A stretch of 64,000 nt of DNA from Piper betle (taxonomy: Eukaryota > Streptophyta > Magnoliopsida > Piperales > Piperaceae): positions 1-64,000 of the forward strand of contig JAURVB010014188.1 of assembly GCA_033002965.1 (NCBI GenBank), given 5' to 3'. The position numbers and the translations under genes are program-made. Below are positions 22,441 through 33,942 of the stretch, piece after piece (position 1 is the stretch's first letter; the number at the start of each line of letters is the position of its first letter). The notes beneath the pieces are model-generated. The model saw nothing but the letters and a program-made list of their open reading frames with translations. It made no database searches and had not been told where the DNA came from.

Positions 22441-22453
22441 TGGTATCAGATCT
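22441..22453 (+). promoter_or_regulatory. Primer-binding site, initiator-Met-like
   Basis: TGGTATCAGATCT lies 2 bp after the LTR end. The canonical plant site is TGGTATCAGAGC, so only the last bases differ. Confidence 0.8.
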
Positions 22454-23625
22454 GTGTTTCCCATGTAACCATGCATATCAATCCTTACCTTGTTGAAAGT
22501 CTAAGAATCCACTGTTCCAAGGGTAAATTTCTTTTATAGACTTAATTTTTATTGCTTTAGATGGTAAGTAATTATGGGTGTATACAAAATAGGTTGCAGG
22601 TGAACGTTAACAGTAGGAGTTAATATTTTAAAAAAATACTTTTGACGACATCCTAAGGGTGTAGGGACTAGAGGCATCAAATTCAATTGTTGTGGATACA
22701 GTGATGTCCTAAAAACCTAGAGATTGCTCAAGGTTTAGAAATGATTGCTAAAGACAAGATTGGACTATGGCAAGAGTTAAAAGTGCCAGGTTGAGAGGTT
22801 GGGATAACAACGATGTTACATAGATCAAGATATTTCTTCTTAAAAAATATATATATGAGTACGGTGTACAAATATTTTGTAAGTCACTAAAGAACAATGA
22901 TCATTAGATGATACGAAAATTTGGATAATTATTAAATAATAAAAAAATTAATGTGCAAGAAGTTGATAGGACGCTTTATATCATATATTAATCATAACTA
23001 TGTACCTTTTTTTCCAAAAAATAAAATAAAGGTAATAAAAGGAAGAAGAAAGAGATGAAGTAACGCGAATATTATTATTAACAGTGAGGAGATGTTTTGA
23101 AGGGTTGAGAAATTAAAAAAAATTCCCAAGTGGGGATTCAAGTGACAACGTCTAGATCTGGAACAAGTTTTAAGTCAAAGGCAAATTAAAAGGGAACCTT
23201 TAGAAGGATATGAGACCCTGAGGTATTGTATAGATAATTTATTTATGGAGACATATCTTTAGCATATTAAAAAGCTTCTATTGAGTTAAAGAACAATCTA
23301 GAAATATGTTAAAGCATAACACCGGTATGGGACGGTGTGCCACTTATGTGTCATGCTAGGTGCACGTGATACTTAACCAATGAGCGTATATGAAACAGGA
23401 TGCCTTTACAATCAGAGGTGTTATCTTGGTAGTATGGGTGGTATGGGACACCTATACGATATTGATAACAGTGTCATGGGACAGTGTGCCCCACTTTAAC
23501 TATGCATATGAGTGATAATGCTTAAATAAAAAAAACACCAAGTTTTCTCCATTATATTTTTTAGGATGAAAAATTCCCAAGCTGGGGAGATTATAAAACC
23601 TCAATTTTTCTCAAATTGGGGAGAT

Positions 23626-25246
23626 TGTAAAACCCCAGAAAAAAATAATTAGGTTATTTTATTTAGGGCTTTGTAAATCTTAGAACTAACCATAAATAAT
23701 ATTTAATTAAATTAACTCTTAATAATCAATATCATAAATTATCAATTATAACCTTTAGAGTACCGGTAAAATAGTTTAAATAAGTTTTAATTGTTAATTT
23801 TTTGGGATTTGGAACCATTCGCAATATTTTAATAGTCAATTTTTTTTGCTATTTAGTATCACACAAATTGATATAACTATGAGTGATTACAATTTTGTTT
23901 ATAAAATTTAATGTAGTGACTTATTGAATTTCACATATATTAATAAAGTATAATATAGTGACTTCTTAAATTCCACGCATATTCTTCTATATAAAGGAGA
24001 GTTCTGTTGATATTAAATTAAACAACTTATAGATAGTTTGTGAGCACATTTGACTCACAAAGGGAAGGCTTTAGGATCCTGTGTCATAGTTGTGGGTTCC
24101 TTATCACAATACCAGGTCCGTATAATTACTCAAAATATTATATATTACTATGTAGGAGTCTTGGTTGGCCTAAGCTCACATTCGACCACAATGCGCTGAG
24201 CGCAATTCGGGTCAAAGAATTGACTCATTCTAACACGAGGTAGGACCCTTAAAAATTATTATGTGGGAGTCCCGACACGGGGCAGCACCCTTAAAAATTA
24301 GTATGTGGGAGTCTTAGTCGACCTGTGGTCACATTTGACCACCATGCACTGAGTGCAACCGTGGTCTAAGAATTAGCTTAGTCCGACATGAGGCAGCACC
24401 CTTAAAAATTACTTTGTGGGAGTCCCAACGAGGCGCAGCACCCTTACTATGTGGGAGTCCCGACACTGGGTTGCACCCTTAAAAATTACTATGTGGGAGT
24501 CCCGACACGGGGTAGCACCCTTACTATGTGGGAGTCCCAACACAGAGCAGTACCCTTAAAAATTACTATGTGGGAGTCCTGACATGGGGCAGCACCCTTA
24601 AGAGACATAATTTAGATGTTGTGGAATATATTAATTGCTTCTTATAATTATATAACTTAGTACTATGTGGGAGTCCTGATACTGGGTTGCACCCTTAAAA
24701 ATTACAATGTGGGAGTCCCGACACGGGGTAACACCCTTACTATGTGGGAGTCCTGATACTGGGTTGCACCCTTAAAAATTACAATGTGGGAGTCCCGACA
24801 CGGGGTAACACCCTTACTATGTGGGAGTCCCGACACAGGGCAGTGACCCTTAAAAATAACTATGTGGGAGTCCTGACATGGGGCAACACCCTTAAAAGAC
24901 ATAATTCAGATGTTGTGGAATATATTAATTATTTCTTGTAGTTATATAATTTAGTGTTTTTATCACTAACACGGAATTGTCTCCGCAGGTATGAACATGA
25001 AAGGATGGGTAGAGTCGGGACAACTGGAGAACTATGTTATTTGACTATTCTTTTCACTACATTGTTTGCATGGAGTGAGATTTTTCGTTTAGTTCATGGG
25101 GCTTAGATTATTCCAAGCATTTGTATATTAGATTTATTTTTGTAAATTATTTAAAATCTTGACAATTAATAGAAAATTAATTTAAGAAACACTTGGTTTC
25201 ATATAGTAACACTTGGCTCGTGCCTCGAAACAGGCGGGTCGTTACA
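23626..25246 (+). repeat. Right LTR, 1,621 bp, enlarged by internal tandem duplication
   Basis: It is colinear with the left LTR but about 430 bp longer. The repeat block (24240-24900) holds many copies of the roughly 40-bp unit. Two identical 77-bp copies lie back to back at 24661-24737 and 24738-24814. The segment AGACATAATT...TATAACTTAG occurs at 24602-24660 and again at 24896-24955, which implies a duplication of about 295 bp. Confidence 0.85.
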
Positions 25247-25850
25247 TCTAAGGTGTTAGGAGTGCAACTTCCTCGGCACTTGGAAGGTGCTTGGGAAGGA
25301 ATCATTGTAGTTTCTTGTAGGTGTATAAGTTGGTTATCATAGTGAATTACAAAGACCTACTCAACCAAAGGACTTGGTGGGCTAGAAGTGAGGAGTATGA
25401 GTTTTGAACCTCTTGAAAAATCTCTCTTCTTTTCCCACCTTTGTAAGCTTGTCTTCAATTTGACTTAGTTGATTGCACACTTCACTTAGTTCTATTGTGT
25501 TTGACTTGTTCACTCTAGAGAACTATGTGAATCAAGGTCAATGACACTTAATAATTTGTCTGGTTTGATTAATTTACCTAAACAACTTTGTGAGTTTGAA
25601 ATTGAGTTGCCTAGAACACACCACTCTTATCTAGGTTCATTATTCGCCTTGATTGCTTTGTATTTGTGCTTATTGAATTTATCTTCTTTGTGGAAAATCA
25701 TTTCCACTATTATCCATTTGCGATCTTTAAAAGGTATAAGTATAGTTTCCACTATTGTCCATTTATGATCTTTAAAAGGGTCTAAGTATTATGAGGATTT
25801 AACTTATTTGCTAACTAATTTCTAATTAGCTCTCCCCACATAGACGCCTT
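25247..25850 (+). mobile_element. Copia-like LTR debris
   Basis: The segment 25250-25520 (tail with ATAGTGAATTACAAAGACC, ACCAAAGGACTTGGTGGG, GTGAGGAGTATGAG) has the look of the R-U5 part of plant Ty1/copia LTRs. It resembles 49490-49580 (ATAGTAAAACTAGAAGAC, CGAAGGATTTGGTGTG, AGGAGTAGGAG). The 75-codon frame at 25541-25768 shows no domain. Confidence 0.4.
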
Positions 25851-26227
25851 TAGGCCGACCTAGCCCGACTTGGCTTAATCAAGGCCCAGTTATTTTATCA
25901 AATTGTCCCCAAGTGAGCCCAACCCAGCCCTAAGGCCTTGCTTAGCTTGGGCTGCGGCGCGCCAAGCGGGGCCCATTGGGTTAGGCCGGACCCAATTACA
26001 TAAGCTAGGCTCTCTATTGGAGAATCCATAGAAAGCCCAAATCCCTATAATATTGGACTCTCATTAAATTAAAAACAATAGTAGGCCCAAGATGCTTGTT
26101 GGGCCAGCTCCTACCAACTAAAGAAGAGTTGTGAGCCATAGGCCTAGCTCATCTCTAGTATGTATTAGGCCGGGCCAGCCCGGTCCAATGGGCCACTACC
26201 CTAAGTCCAGTCTAATACTAGGTGTGT
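25851..26227. other. GC-richer dispersed repeat with GGGCC motifs
   Basis: No gene is seen. Motifs such as GGGCCGGGCCAGCCCGG and their inverse recur (25855-26000 and 26090-26210), as in non-autonomous DNA transposons of plants. No terminal inverted repeats could be fixed. Confidence 0.3.
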
Positions 26228-26680
26228 CACTAATAGAAAAAGGGCTATTAGGGACTGCACATGTGGTCGCTAAAGACCCTAAATTTGTTCACTAATGCAA
26301 TTTGTGACACGATTTGTGAGCAAATAGTAGCAGAAGCTAGAGTCGCTAATGAGTTTTGTGAGAAGAAAATTTTCTGGTTGCAAATTTTGAAACTGAAATA
26401 CACCAATGCTATTTAGTTTCAAATATTGTGACTGTAGTTGTGGTCACAAAGTTGTTTGCAACCGGACTTACAATCGTAAAATCGGTTAATAATTTGGTTG
26501 GAAGACGGATAATTGGTCGCCAATTTTGTGTCAAAGCAATCACAAATGCATCACAAAAACAAAAAATAATAATAATAAAAGAAACTGAGTGGTATGGAGA
26601 TATGCAATCACAAATTTCTCTGAGCTCGAGCCCATGGTGTTGGCCAACTAAGAGACTGAGTGGTATGGAGATATACAAAT
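26228..26680 (+). mobile_element. CACTA transposon terminus (one end)
   Basis: It begins CACTAATAGAAAAAGGGC, the typical start of plant CACTA (En/Spm) elements, followed by subterminal motifs (TGGTCGCTAAAGACC, GTGGTCACAAA, TGTGACTG, TTGGTCGCCAA). A 23-bp direct repeat (ACTGAGTGGTATGGAGATAT) occurs at 26584-26603 and 26652-26671. No transposase sequence is seen, and no matching inverted end could be found downstream, so this is a truncated or very short element. The frames at 26409-26696 are by-products. Confidence 0.65.
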
Positions 26681-27672
26681 CGAAATAATACCTCATTATA
26701 CCTTACGTATTGTAATGTATGTAGGGTACTGCAAATACAGCATATTTCAAAAATTGGGCCATATTGGTTTCGAGCCACCTGGGTATCGTGTCGAGTGATA
26801 TATAGAGGATGTGAGAGCATACACACTTAAATGTATGTATTTGTGTATTTATGAAGCCATTGAGTTATTTCTGCATTTATGATGATATTTGGTTGTGTTG
26901 GCCTCAGCTTATTGCCCTATCTTGACCTTCTAAAGTTTTTATGATATTTTCATGGGGGTTAAGACACGCATTTGCCCGTTGATATTACAGGTAATTACTT
27001 TTGGACCGCTTATTGAACTTGTTTGATTACTAACAGTTTTCTCTACATATATACAAGTGTGTAGTCTGGATGACTAGCGTAGGTAGACAGATCGGAGTTC
27101 TCATGGAGGGGGATCGCATTGTTGTGTATTGTATTATTTCCAAGCTTATGTATTAGGGATTTGGAATGTATTATTTTTATGAGTGTTTTCCATGAGCCAT
27201 AAACCTTGTATGATTTTGATTATGTCTATGTGAATGTCGATTTCGATGCAGTGTTTCTTTTAGTTTATAATATATTATTACTCTGGAGCAGTTATACTTT
27301 GAGGCACTCTAACAATCATATATAGAGTGTATATGCCTCAAAGTCTTAGAACTATGATGATGGGCACTAACAGGTATGCTAAACTTATTTGTTTGCAGGT
27401 GTTTGTGTGTTGAAGAAATGTGGATGGAGTATATGGTCCATACCCCGTGAAGCCCAAGTTCTGACACTTGACAATGCCCTGTGTGTTTATTACATTTTGT
27501 TCACGGGTATGTGGAACAGGTAAACCCAATGTTTATATTAATGCAAATCATACACATCAAGTAATTAAGATACCTACGTGAACCACTTGAACTAAGAAAA
27601 AGAATCGGAGGACATCACAACATCCAACCTCTTAATTGGAGCAGGAGTGAGTTTGTCCTATAGTTCAGAGTG
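26681..27672. other. Non-coding repeat-like DNA with an 11-bp hairpin
   Basis: No gene is recognised. At 27296-27306 and 27334-27344 lies a perfect inverted repeat (ACTTTGAGGCA / TGCCTCAAAGT) around a 27-base loop. The stretch 27000-27250 has an LTR-like look, and the TGTTATA end near 35310 may belong to the same old LTR, split by later insertions. Confidence 0.3.
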
Positions 27673-27677
27673 ATCAT

Positions 27678-28845
27678 TGTTAAGTGTTTAAAATATATAA
27701 TATTTCCTCATGTTTTTAATATGATTTTGTACTTCTCGGGTATAAATATTATTAATTAAGTAATATTTTACTTTATTTTTTTAGTTAATTAATATTTTAT
27801 TATATATGCTTAACTTTGATGTTTTAATGCAGAAAAAGATGAATAAATTAAGCTTTGGATTTGATTGGTCATGACACTTAGCGCCACCCAATGGCTACAA
27901 TGTATGGTGTTCAATGGAGTCGAACAGTTGGAAACTTAAAGGGACATTATAATTAATTAGATTACGTCGATTTGTGAACACCCTCTTCGAATTCTTGTAT
28001 CTCCACTTCTATATAAAGGGGTGGTCATTTGTTGTTGATCATATCTCATCTCTTGGCTTTAGAGTGTAGTGAAAGTAGTAGTTTTAGTTTTTGTAATTCC
28101 TTTTTCTTTTATAATAAAAATTAGTTTCTTCTTTATAATGTTTCCTATTTTTATTATGGAGTAGTCTCTTATTTTCGTTCTAGAGAAGAATGGAACTTAA
28201 CATGATTTAATTGAATTTATTTCAAGCTTTTACTCTTTTATTCAATCGTATTGTTTGAATTATCATATTCTTAATACTAAGAATAGATTGATCACCTATT
28301 TCTTAGATCATGAGGTTTAATTAGATTTCGGGAGAAATTAATTAGATTAGTCATTGATAATTCATCATACGACGAGTCTTTTGACTTATTTGTCATTGTG
28401 GTCGGAAGATACACAACACCGTATGCGGTTGTAAGGCAATTCTTAATGCATTATTTTGTTGATTAATCAATTATCACCGGGAGGTAGAAATTGAGGCAAA
28501 ATAATAGAAGCATGAAGGAGCAGGAGCCACCATGTCATATAATTATCCTAGATCGACAATCCGAGGGAATAAAAGATAAGAGTAAGATTTGATGAGATTA
28601 AATTCATGTTAAGGGAAATTCGACTCTAGAACGAGTTTTATAATTTTAACTTCGCCTTTAATTTAAAGATATTACTTGATTTAAGATACGATTTAGTTAA
28701 GTTGGTTGTCTTTGTTTTGTCCTTCATTTTATTCTCTTTAATTAATTTAAGGAAATTCATCTCCCTGTGGGACGATACTCGATTTTATCATTATATTACT
28801 TGTTGCGACCATGTATACTTGCATGTCACTGAAAATATTCTAACA
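27678..28845 (+). mobile_element. Solo LTR of the Athila-like family, 1,168 bp
   Basis: It starts TGTTAAGTGTTT and ends TTCTAACA, with terminal TGTTA/TAACA inverted bases. It is flanked by perfect ATCAT duplications at 27673-27677 and 28846-28850. A TATAAA box lies at 28012-28017. It is homologous along its length to 16729-17932, on the opposite strand. No primer-binding site or polypurine tract adjoins it, which fits loss of the interior by LTR-LTR recombination. Confidence 0.9.
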
Positions 28846-28894
28846 ATCATTAGCATCATCTAAAGTCACTATCTTAGTTTATGGAAGATGTCAC

Positions 28895-29378
28895 TGTTAT
28901 AAATAAACTGTATAAAGTTGGATCGACTTCATATCAAATCATCAAGAGAAATTAAACTAGATAAATAAAATAAAATAGCGGAAGCGTACCTGAAGCCATA
29001 AAGAAACTAAAGTCTGAATCCAGGAAGAGTTTTCAAAACCTGAATTCTCAGTTATGGATCTTCCAAATCCAAGACTAGTTTTCTAAACCAAAGTTCTGGA
29101 CAATGGGATACCAGAACGAAAACCAGATATGAATTCAGGGACCATAACCTCCTTATTTATAGCCTTAGTTCCATAAATTCAATTCCACCCATTACGAAAG
29201 AGAATTTATGAAAAGGTATCTACACATTGAATTCCACACTTTTCTCATTGAATTCCACACTTTAATTTATGGCTCATAACCCTTAACTTTAGTATATCAA
29301 TTTAATTTAGCCAACCTTATATAATAACATATGATACAATTCCTGATTCATGTATATATTTATGTCCAATTTCCAACA
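28895..29378 (-). repeat. 3' LTR of the copia element
   Basis: Identical to the other LTR apart from two substitutions. The reverse of TATTTATA at 29154-29161 gives the TATAAATA box. An internal short direct repeat (CATTGAATTCCACACTT) occurs twice. Confidence 0.95.
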
Positions 29379-29394
29379 ATCTCCCACTTGGACT
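29379..29394 (-). promoter_or_regulatory. Polypurine tract of the copia element
   Basis: On the element strand it reads CCAAGTGGGAGAT directly before TGTTGG of the 3' LTR, the usual plant copia form. Confidence 0.9.
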
Positions 29395-29715
29395 TAATAT
29401 ATACACAAAATAATTGTATAAATTTATGAGCTCCAAAGATATGTCATTATACCAAAATAACAATCTCGTCCATTAATCAATGTCAATATAGGATCAAGGC
29501 GATTTTCGTCACATTGAGCGTAACTAAACCTTCCATGGTCACATACACCAACATAATCAAATGACATAGATCAAGTATGGATGTGTAGCATGAAAATTAC
29601 ATGTAATTTGATCTGAACATGCTTATTTTCAACTGGTCCAACCTTATGAGATCACCAAAATACCAAAACAGAGTGAACCTTAAACCAAAATACTGCAGTT
29701 CAATACAAACTCCCA

Positions 29716-31401
29716 CTAGAGTAACATATCATCAAATGATACAATACCCATCTGAGCAACATGCTCATGAAAGACCTTGGGTAGTAATCCTTTAGTAAGC
29801 GGATCCGCAACCATGGAGTTTGTTCCAATATGTTCTATTGATACTTTACCACTCTGAACTCTTTCTTTCACAACAAGAAACTTGATCTCTATATGTTTTG
29901 ATTTAGATGAGCTCCTGTTGTTATTTGAATATGACACTGCAGACTGATTATCATAAAATATCTTAAGTGGTCTTTCAATATTATCAACAATACGCAGCCC
30001 TGTGACAAAATTCCGCAACCATATTCCCTGATTAGATGCCTCATAACAAGCTATGAATTCGGCTGCCATAGTGGAAGAAGCTATGAGTGTCTGCTTAGCA
30101 CTTTTCCAAGAAATAGCTCCGCCAGCTAATAGATAGACATAGCCAGAATTGGATCGACGACTATCTTGACATCCAGCAAAATCAGAATCAGAATATCCTG
30201 TGATCTCAAGTTGATCTGATTTCCGATATGTGAGCATGTAATGTTTTATTTTCTGAAGATACCTCATGACCCTTTTGGCTGCTATCCAGTGATCCAACCC
30301 TAGATTACTTAGATATCTGCCCAACATTCCAACAATATACGCAATATCTGGACGCGTACATACTTGAGCATACATAAGACTTCCCACTACTGAAGCATAG
30401 GGAATCTTTTGCATTTCCTTTTCTTCTATATCATTTTTAGGGCATTGATTGAGACTGAATTTGTCTCCTTTAGAAACAGGGGTATCTCCTGGTTTACAAT
30501 TTCGCATGCCAAATCTTTTAAACACTTTTTCTATATATGTCTTTTGTGATAATCCAAGTATACATCGATCGCGATTCCGATGTATTTGAATTCCTAATAC
30601 AAAAGATGCATTACCATGATCTTTCATTTCAAATTTCTTTGACAAAAGATTCTTGGTTTCGTGCAAAAAATCTATATTATTACTGGCAAGTAATATATCA
30701 TCAACATATAAAACTAGGAAAATATACTTACTCCCACTAAACTTATGGTATATACAATCATCAATCACATTCATCTCAAAACCAAATGAGAGAATCACTT
30801 GATGAAATTTGTGATACCATTGACGAGAAGCCTGCTTAAGTCCATAGATGGATTTCTTTAATTTGCAAACCATCTTCTTTGAATCTCCTAATACAAAGTT
30901 TTCTGGTTGCACCATATAAATTGTTTTATCAATGTCACCATTTAGAAACGCAGTCTTTACATCCATCTGATGTAACTCAAGATCAAAATGTGCCACTAAT
31001 GCCATAATTATTCTGAACGAGTCTTTTGATGAAACTAGAGAGAAAGTCTCATTATAATCAATGCCTTCCTTTTGAGTAAAGCCCTTTGCAACAAGACGAG
31101 CCTTATATTTTTCTATATTACCCTTCGAATCCCTCTTGGTTTTAAATATCCATTTGCAATCAATGGGTTTCGCACCTTTAGACAATAAGACAAGATCCCA
31201 AACGTCATTAGTTTTCATGGACTTCATCTCTTCATTCATGGCATCAATCCACTTTTGAGAATTAGAACTCTTCATGACCTGATGAAAACTGATTGGATCA
31301 TCATCAACCATTTCATTGTTATCCTCATGTTCTTGGAGAAAGATAATATAATCATTTGAAATTGTTTTTCTCCTTTCTCTTGTGGATCTCCTCAATGGCA
31401 T
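29716..31401 (-). CDS. pol: Copia pol, C-terminal part: reverse transcriptase and RNase H
   Basis: This is the RNA-dependent DNA polymerase and RNase H that copy element RNA into DNA inside virus-like particles. The 561-codon frame shows the copia RT in order: WIDAMNEEMKSM (about 51-62), CKWIFKTK (82-89), YKARLVAKGFTQ (99-110), QMDVKTAFLNG with the first catalytic Asp (145-155), KSIYGLKQASRQWY (183-196), the YVDD catalytic box (232-235) and PYASVVGSLMYA (337-348). It then has the RNase H part with GYSDSDFAGC, SGYVYLLAGGAISWKSAKQ and STMAAEF. All key residues are present. The same frame is open upstream to about 31612, so the ATG at 31401 is not a natural start. In the family this is one polyprotein with integrase; a one-base change at about 31602 separates them. 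Confidence 0.95.
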   Translation of the reverse strand: MPLRRSTRERRKTISNDYIIFLQEHEDNNEMVDDDPISFHQVMKSSNSQKWIDAMNEEMKSMKTNDVWDLVLLSKGAKPIDCKWIFKTKRDSKGNIEKYKARLVAKGFTQKEGIDYNETFSLVSSKDSFRIIMALVAHFDLELHQMDVKTAFLNGDIDKTIYMVQPENFVLGDSKKMVCKLKKSIYGLKQASRQWYHKFHQVILSFGFEMNVIDDCIYHKFSGSKYIFLVLYVDDILLASNNIDFLHETKNLLSKKFEMKDHGNASFVLGIQIHRNRDRCILGLSQKTYIEKVFKRFGMRNCKPGDTPVSKGDKFSLNQCPKNDIEEKEMQKIPYASVVGSLMYAQVCTRPDIAYIVGMLGRYLSNLGLDHWIAAKRVMRYLQKIKHYMLTYRKSDQLEITGYSDSDFAGCQDSRRSNSGYVYLLAGGAISWKSAKQTLIASSTMAAEFIACYEASNQGIWLRNFVTGLRIVDNIERPLKIFYDNQSAVSYSNNNRSSSKSKHIEIKFLVVKERVQSGKVSIEHIGTNSMVADPLTKGLLPKVFHEHVAQMGIVSFDDMLL

Positions 31402-31538
31402 TTGCTCTCGAGGTTGTTGAGTTTGTCCTTCAGGTATAACTTGAGTAGGGAGATTCTCGACAAAGTCTTGTAATTCTGGTACTGTTTCTTGAATTACATC
31501 AGAAATATGATCCTGATCCTGATTTTTATCAAGAACAA

Positions 31539-33353
31539 TTATGGGAAGAGAATCAGATTCTTCTTCAAAGACAAAGTCTCTAACCTCATTTCCCCTTCCA
31601 AACCAACATCCTCAAAAAACTGGGCATTTCTCGTCTCAAAGAATGACCTTATTGTGGGATCATAAAACTTATACCCTATTGACCGATCAGAGTACCCAAC
31701 AAAATAACTGCTTATTGTTCTTGAGTCCAGTTTCCTTTCATTCGGCCTATAAGGCCTTGCTTCAGCTGGACAACCCCAAATGCGTAAATGCATTATACTG
31801 GGCCTTTTTCCGGTCCATAATTCATAAGGGGTCTTAACTGTTGCTTTTGTTGGTACTCTATTAAGAAGATATACTGCTGTCTTTAGTGCCTCACCCCAGA
31901 GTGAATCAGGCAAAGTAGTATGAGCAATCATACTTCTTACCATGTCCTTTAATGTTCGGTTTCGTCTCTCAGCAACACCATTCATACTAGGAGTACCTGG
32001 CATTGTGTATTGCGGGACGATTCCACACTCTTCTAGAAATTTGGCAAATGGTCCTGGACGCTGTACACCTGATCCATCATATCTGCCATAGTATTCACCA
32101 CCACGATCAGATCTGATAGCCTTAATAGTTCTGTCAAGTTGGTTCTCAACTTCAGCTTTATATGCCTTAAATACGTCCAATGCTTGAGACTTCTCATGAA
32201 TGAGATAAAGGTAACCATAACGAGAATAATCGTCTATGAACGTAATAAAATATTGTTGACCATTCCAAGAAGCCGTAGGGAAGGGCCCACAAATGTCCGT
32301 ATGTATTAGTTCTAAGACGTTTGAAGATCTATTGGCACCTAGTCTCCTTATATTTGTTTGTTTTCCCTTAATGCACCCAATACAGATTTGAAAATATGCA
32401 AAATTAAGAGAATCAAGAATTCCATCTGACATAAGTCGTACAATTCTTTGTTTAGAAATGTGTCCTAAACGCTTATGCCATAGTAAAGCACAATTCTCAT
32501 TGGTTAATTTTCTTTTAGTACCACATAGTTCCACATGGAAGGTTTCATTAAAAGATGCAATAGTATCAAGTAAATATAGATTATCATAAAAAGACAAGGA
32601 CCTTGTATCCACAATATTTAAATTTAGAAAAAGACTAAACTTATTATTTCTAAATGAACAAGAGTAACCAGATTTGTCCAATACAGAAATAGAAACCAAA
32701 TTTCGTCTAAAAGACGGTACTACATATGTCTCTTTCAAATCCAAATAAAATCCTGTCTCTAATAATAATCTAAAAATCCCTATTGCTTCAACTATAACTG
32801 ATTTGCCATCACCCATATAGATGAATCTTTCAACATCATTTGGCTTTCTGTAACTCAGGCAACCCTGCATTGACACACTTATGTGAGTAGTAGCACCTGA
32901 ATCTAGCCACCAAGTGTGTATTGGTACTGAAACTAGATTAACCTCAGAACAAACAAAATTAAGAAATGAACCTTTCTTTACACGCCAGGCGTGATACTTA
33001 GTGCATTCCTTCTTCATATGTCCAGGTTTACCACAAAAGAAACAGCAAGAAACTTGATTTTCTTTCTTTTGCTGTTGTGTGTGAGACCCATTATCAGCAT
33101 CCTTAGCCCTCTTTCTTTTCTTATTTTTATCCTTATAGGTACTAGCCAAGTGAGCACTCTCAACCTGTTCTTGTTTCAATCTTTCTTCTTCTTGCACACA
33201 ATAAGAAATGAGCTCATTAAGAGTCCATTTATCCCTTTGACAGTTGTAACTGACCTTGAATTGACCGAATTGTGCAGGAAGAGAAATTAAAACTAAATGC
33301 ACGAGCAAATCTTCAGATAGCTCTAACTTTAGTGCTTTTAGTTTTTGAAGCAA
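31539..33353 (-). CDS. gag-pol: Copia gag C-terminus, zinc knuckle, protease and integrase
   Basis: The 604-codon frame opens within gag, not at a true start. In order it carries: the gag C-terminus (to about 100); a CCHC knuckle with C104, C107, H112 and C117 that binds element RNA; the aspartic protease with the D-S-G triad at 151-153; the integrase zinc finger H293/H298/C324/C327; and the integrase core with D353, D416 and E462, which joins element DNA to the chromosome. GKRP and the WGCPA region (about 515-530) close the integrase C-terminal part. It ends in a frame not used by the family after residue about 583, where one base is missing relative to the downstream RT frame. The upstream border is a frame change in a T5 run at 33342-33346. 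All visible catalytic residues are intact. Confidence 0.95.
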   Translation of the reverse strand: MLQKLKALKLELSEDLLVHLVLISLPAQFGQFKVSYNCQRDKWTLNELISYCVQEEERLKQEQVESAHLASTYKDKNKKRKRAKDADNGSHTQQQKKENQVSCCFFCGKPGHMKKECTKYHAWRVKKGSFLNFVCSEVNLVSVPIHTWWLDSGATTHISVSMQGCLSYRKPNDVERFIYMGDGKSVIVEAIGIFRLLLETGFYLDLKETYVVPSFRRNLVSISVLDKSGYSCSFRNNKFSLFLNLNIVDTRSLSFYDNLYLLDTIASFNETFHVELCGTKRKLTNENCALLWHKRLGHISKQRIVRLMSDGILDSLNFAYFQICIGCIKGKQTNIRRLGANRSSNVLELIHTDICGPFPTASWNGQQYFITFIDDYSRYGYLYLIHEKSQALDVFKAYKAEVENQLDRTIKAIRSDRGGEYYGRYDGSGVQRPGPFAKFLEECGIVPQYTMPGTPSMNGVAERRNRTLKDMVRSMIAHTTLPDSLWGEALKTAVYLLNRVPTKATVKTPYELWTGKRPSIMHLRIWGCPAEARPYRPNERKLDSRTISSYFVGYSDRSIGYKFYDPTIRSFFETRNAQFFEDVGLEGEMRLETLSLKKNLILFP

Positions 33354-33729
33354 TGTTAGACATCTCTAAGATGTACTCCCTTATGCTTGTTTTGCCTTTA
33401 CACTTCATTGAAATCAAGTTCATCAAAAGCGTACTTGTTTCAGCTTTATCATTTTTGACAAAACGCTTTTCAATTTCTTTAAGAAACTCACTGGCTGTAG
33501 TAACCTTTTCAGACACATCGCCCCTGAAGGTCTCTGGAATTCCCCGTTTCATGATCATAAGACTCATGCGATTTGAACGTTCCCATTTCTCAATGTCCCG
33601 TTTGTCCTCATTGGAACTTTTATCAGTAAGAGAAGCAGGCTGTTCAGTCCTTAATGCAAGGTCAAGATCCATGCAGCTGAGAATAATCATTATGCTTTCT
33701 TTCCAATCCTTAAAGTTATCTTTAAGCAT
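33313..33729 (-). CDS. gag: Copia gag, N-terminal part
   Basis: The 138-codon frame contains the UBN2-type gag core: [21 protein letters not shown] (about 6-26), [22 protein letters not shown] (49-70), [16 protein letters not shown] (82-97) and [10 protein letters not shown] at the end, where the frame breaks. The ATG at 33729 is the first in frame. The frame stays open about 85 bases further upstream without another ATG, so the original start may have been lost or lie elsewhere. A single extra base in the A5 run (plus strand T5 at 33342-33346) shifts reading and ends the protein 4-12 residues later. The next open frame continues gag. Confidence 0.9.
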   Translation of the reverse strand: MLKDNFKDWKESIMIILSCMDLDLALRTEQPASLTDKSSNEDKRDIEKWERSNRMSLMIMKRGIPETFRGDVSEKVTTASEFLKEIEKRFVKNDKAETSTLLMNLISMKCKGKTSIREYILEMSNIASKTKSTKVRAI

Positions 33730-33942
33730 TGGTACTGAGTTTATGTTGGCAGAAATTATAGAAGCAGACTGATTAACTGAAGAGAAAACAACATGCCCGT
33801 AATAAGATTAATAATTTTTAATCCCATTAATAGATACCTAGCACAACATCAATATTTAGTCTTTGGACAAAAATATCAATTTGTAAATGGTACTCTTAGT
33901 GCAATAATCAAATATAGATAATAAATCCTGTCAAATAATAAA

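Larger units (their letters stand above)
21247..25246 (+). mobile_element. LTR-interior-LTR element without coding sequence (LARD-like)
   Basis: It has a left LTR at 21247-22438 (TGTAAAACCC...GACGTTACA), a Met-type primer-binding site at 22441-22453, an interior of about 1.2 kb (22439-23625), a purine-rich tract (AAATTGGGGAGAT, 23613-23625) and a right LTR at 23626-25246 (...GGGTCGTTACA). The interior has no open frame of note and no gag or pol motif. Because the sequence left of 21247 also matches the 3' end of the interior, the structure may be the right part of a tandem LTR-interior-LTR-interior-LTR array made by unequal recombination. It is non-autonomous. Confidence 0.75.

Noticed and set aside
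33313..33353. Programmed ribosomal frameshift between the two gag frames of the copia element
   Set aside because: Most plant copia elements use one continuous frame. The break is one extra base in a homopolymer inside the gag core, not at the gag-pol border.
33272..33772. 166-codon plus-strand frame
   Set aside because: Antisense to copia gag, whose motifs are on the minus strand.
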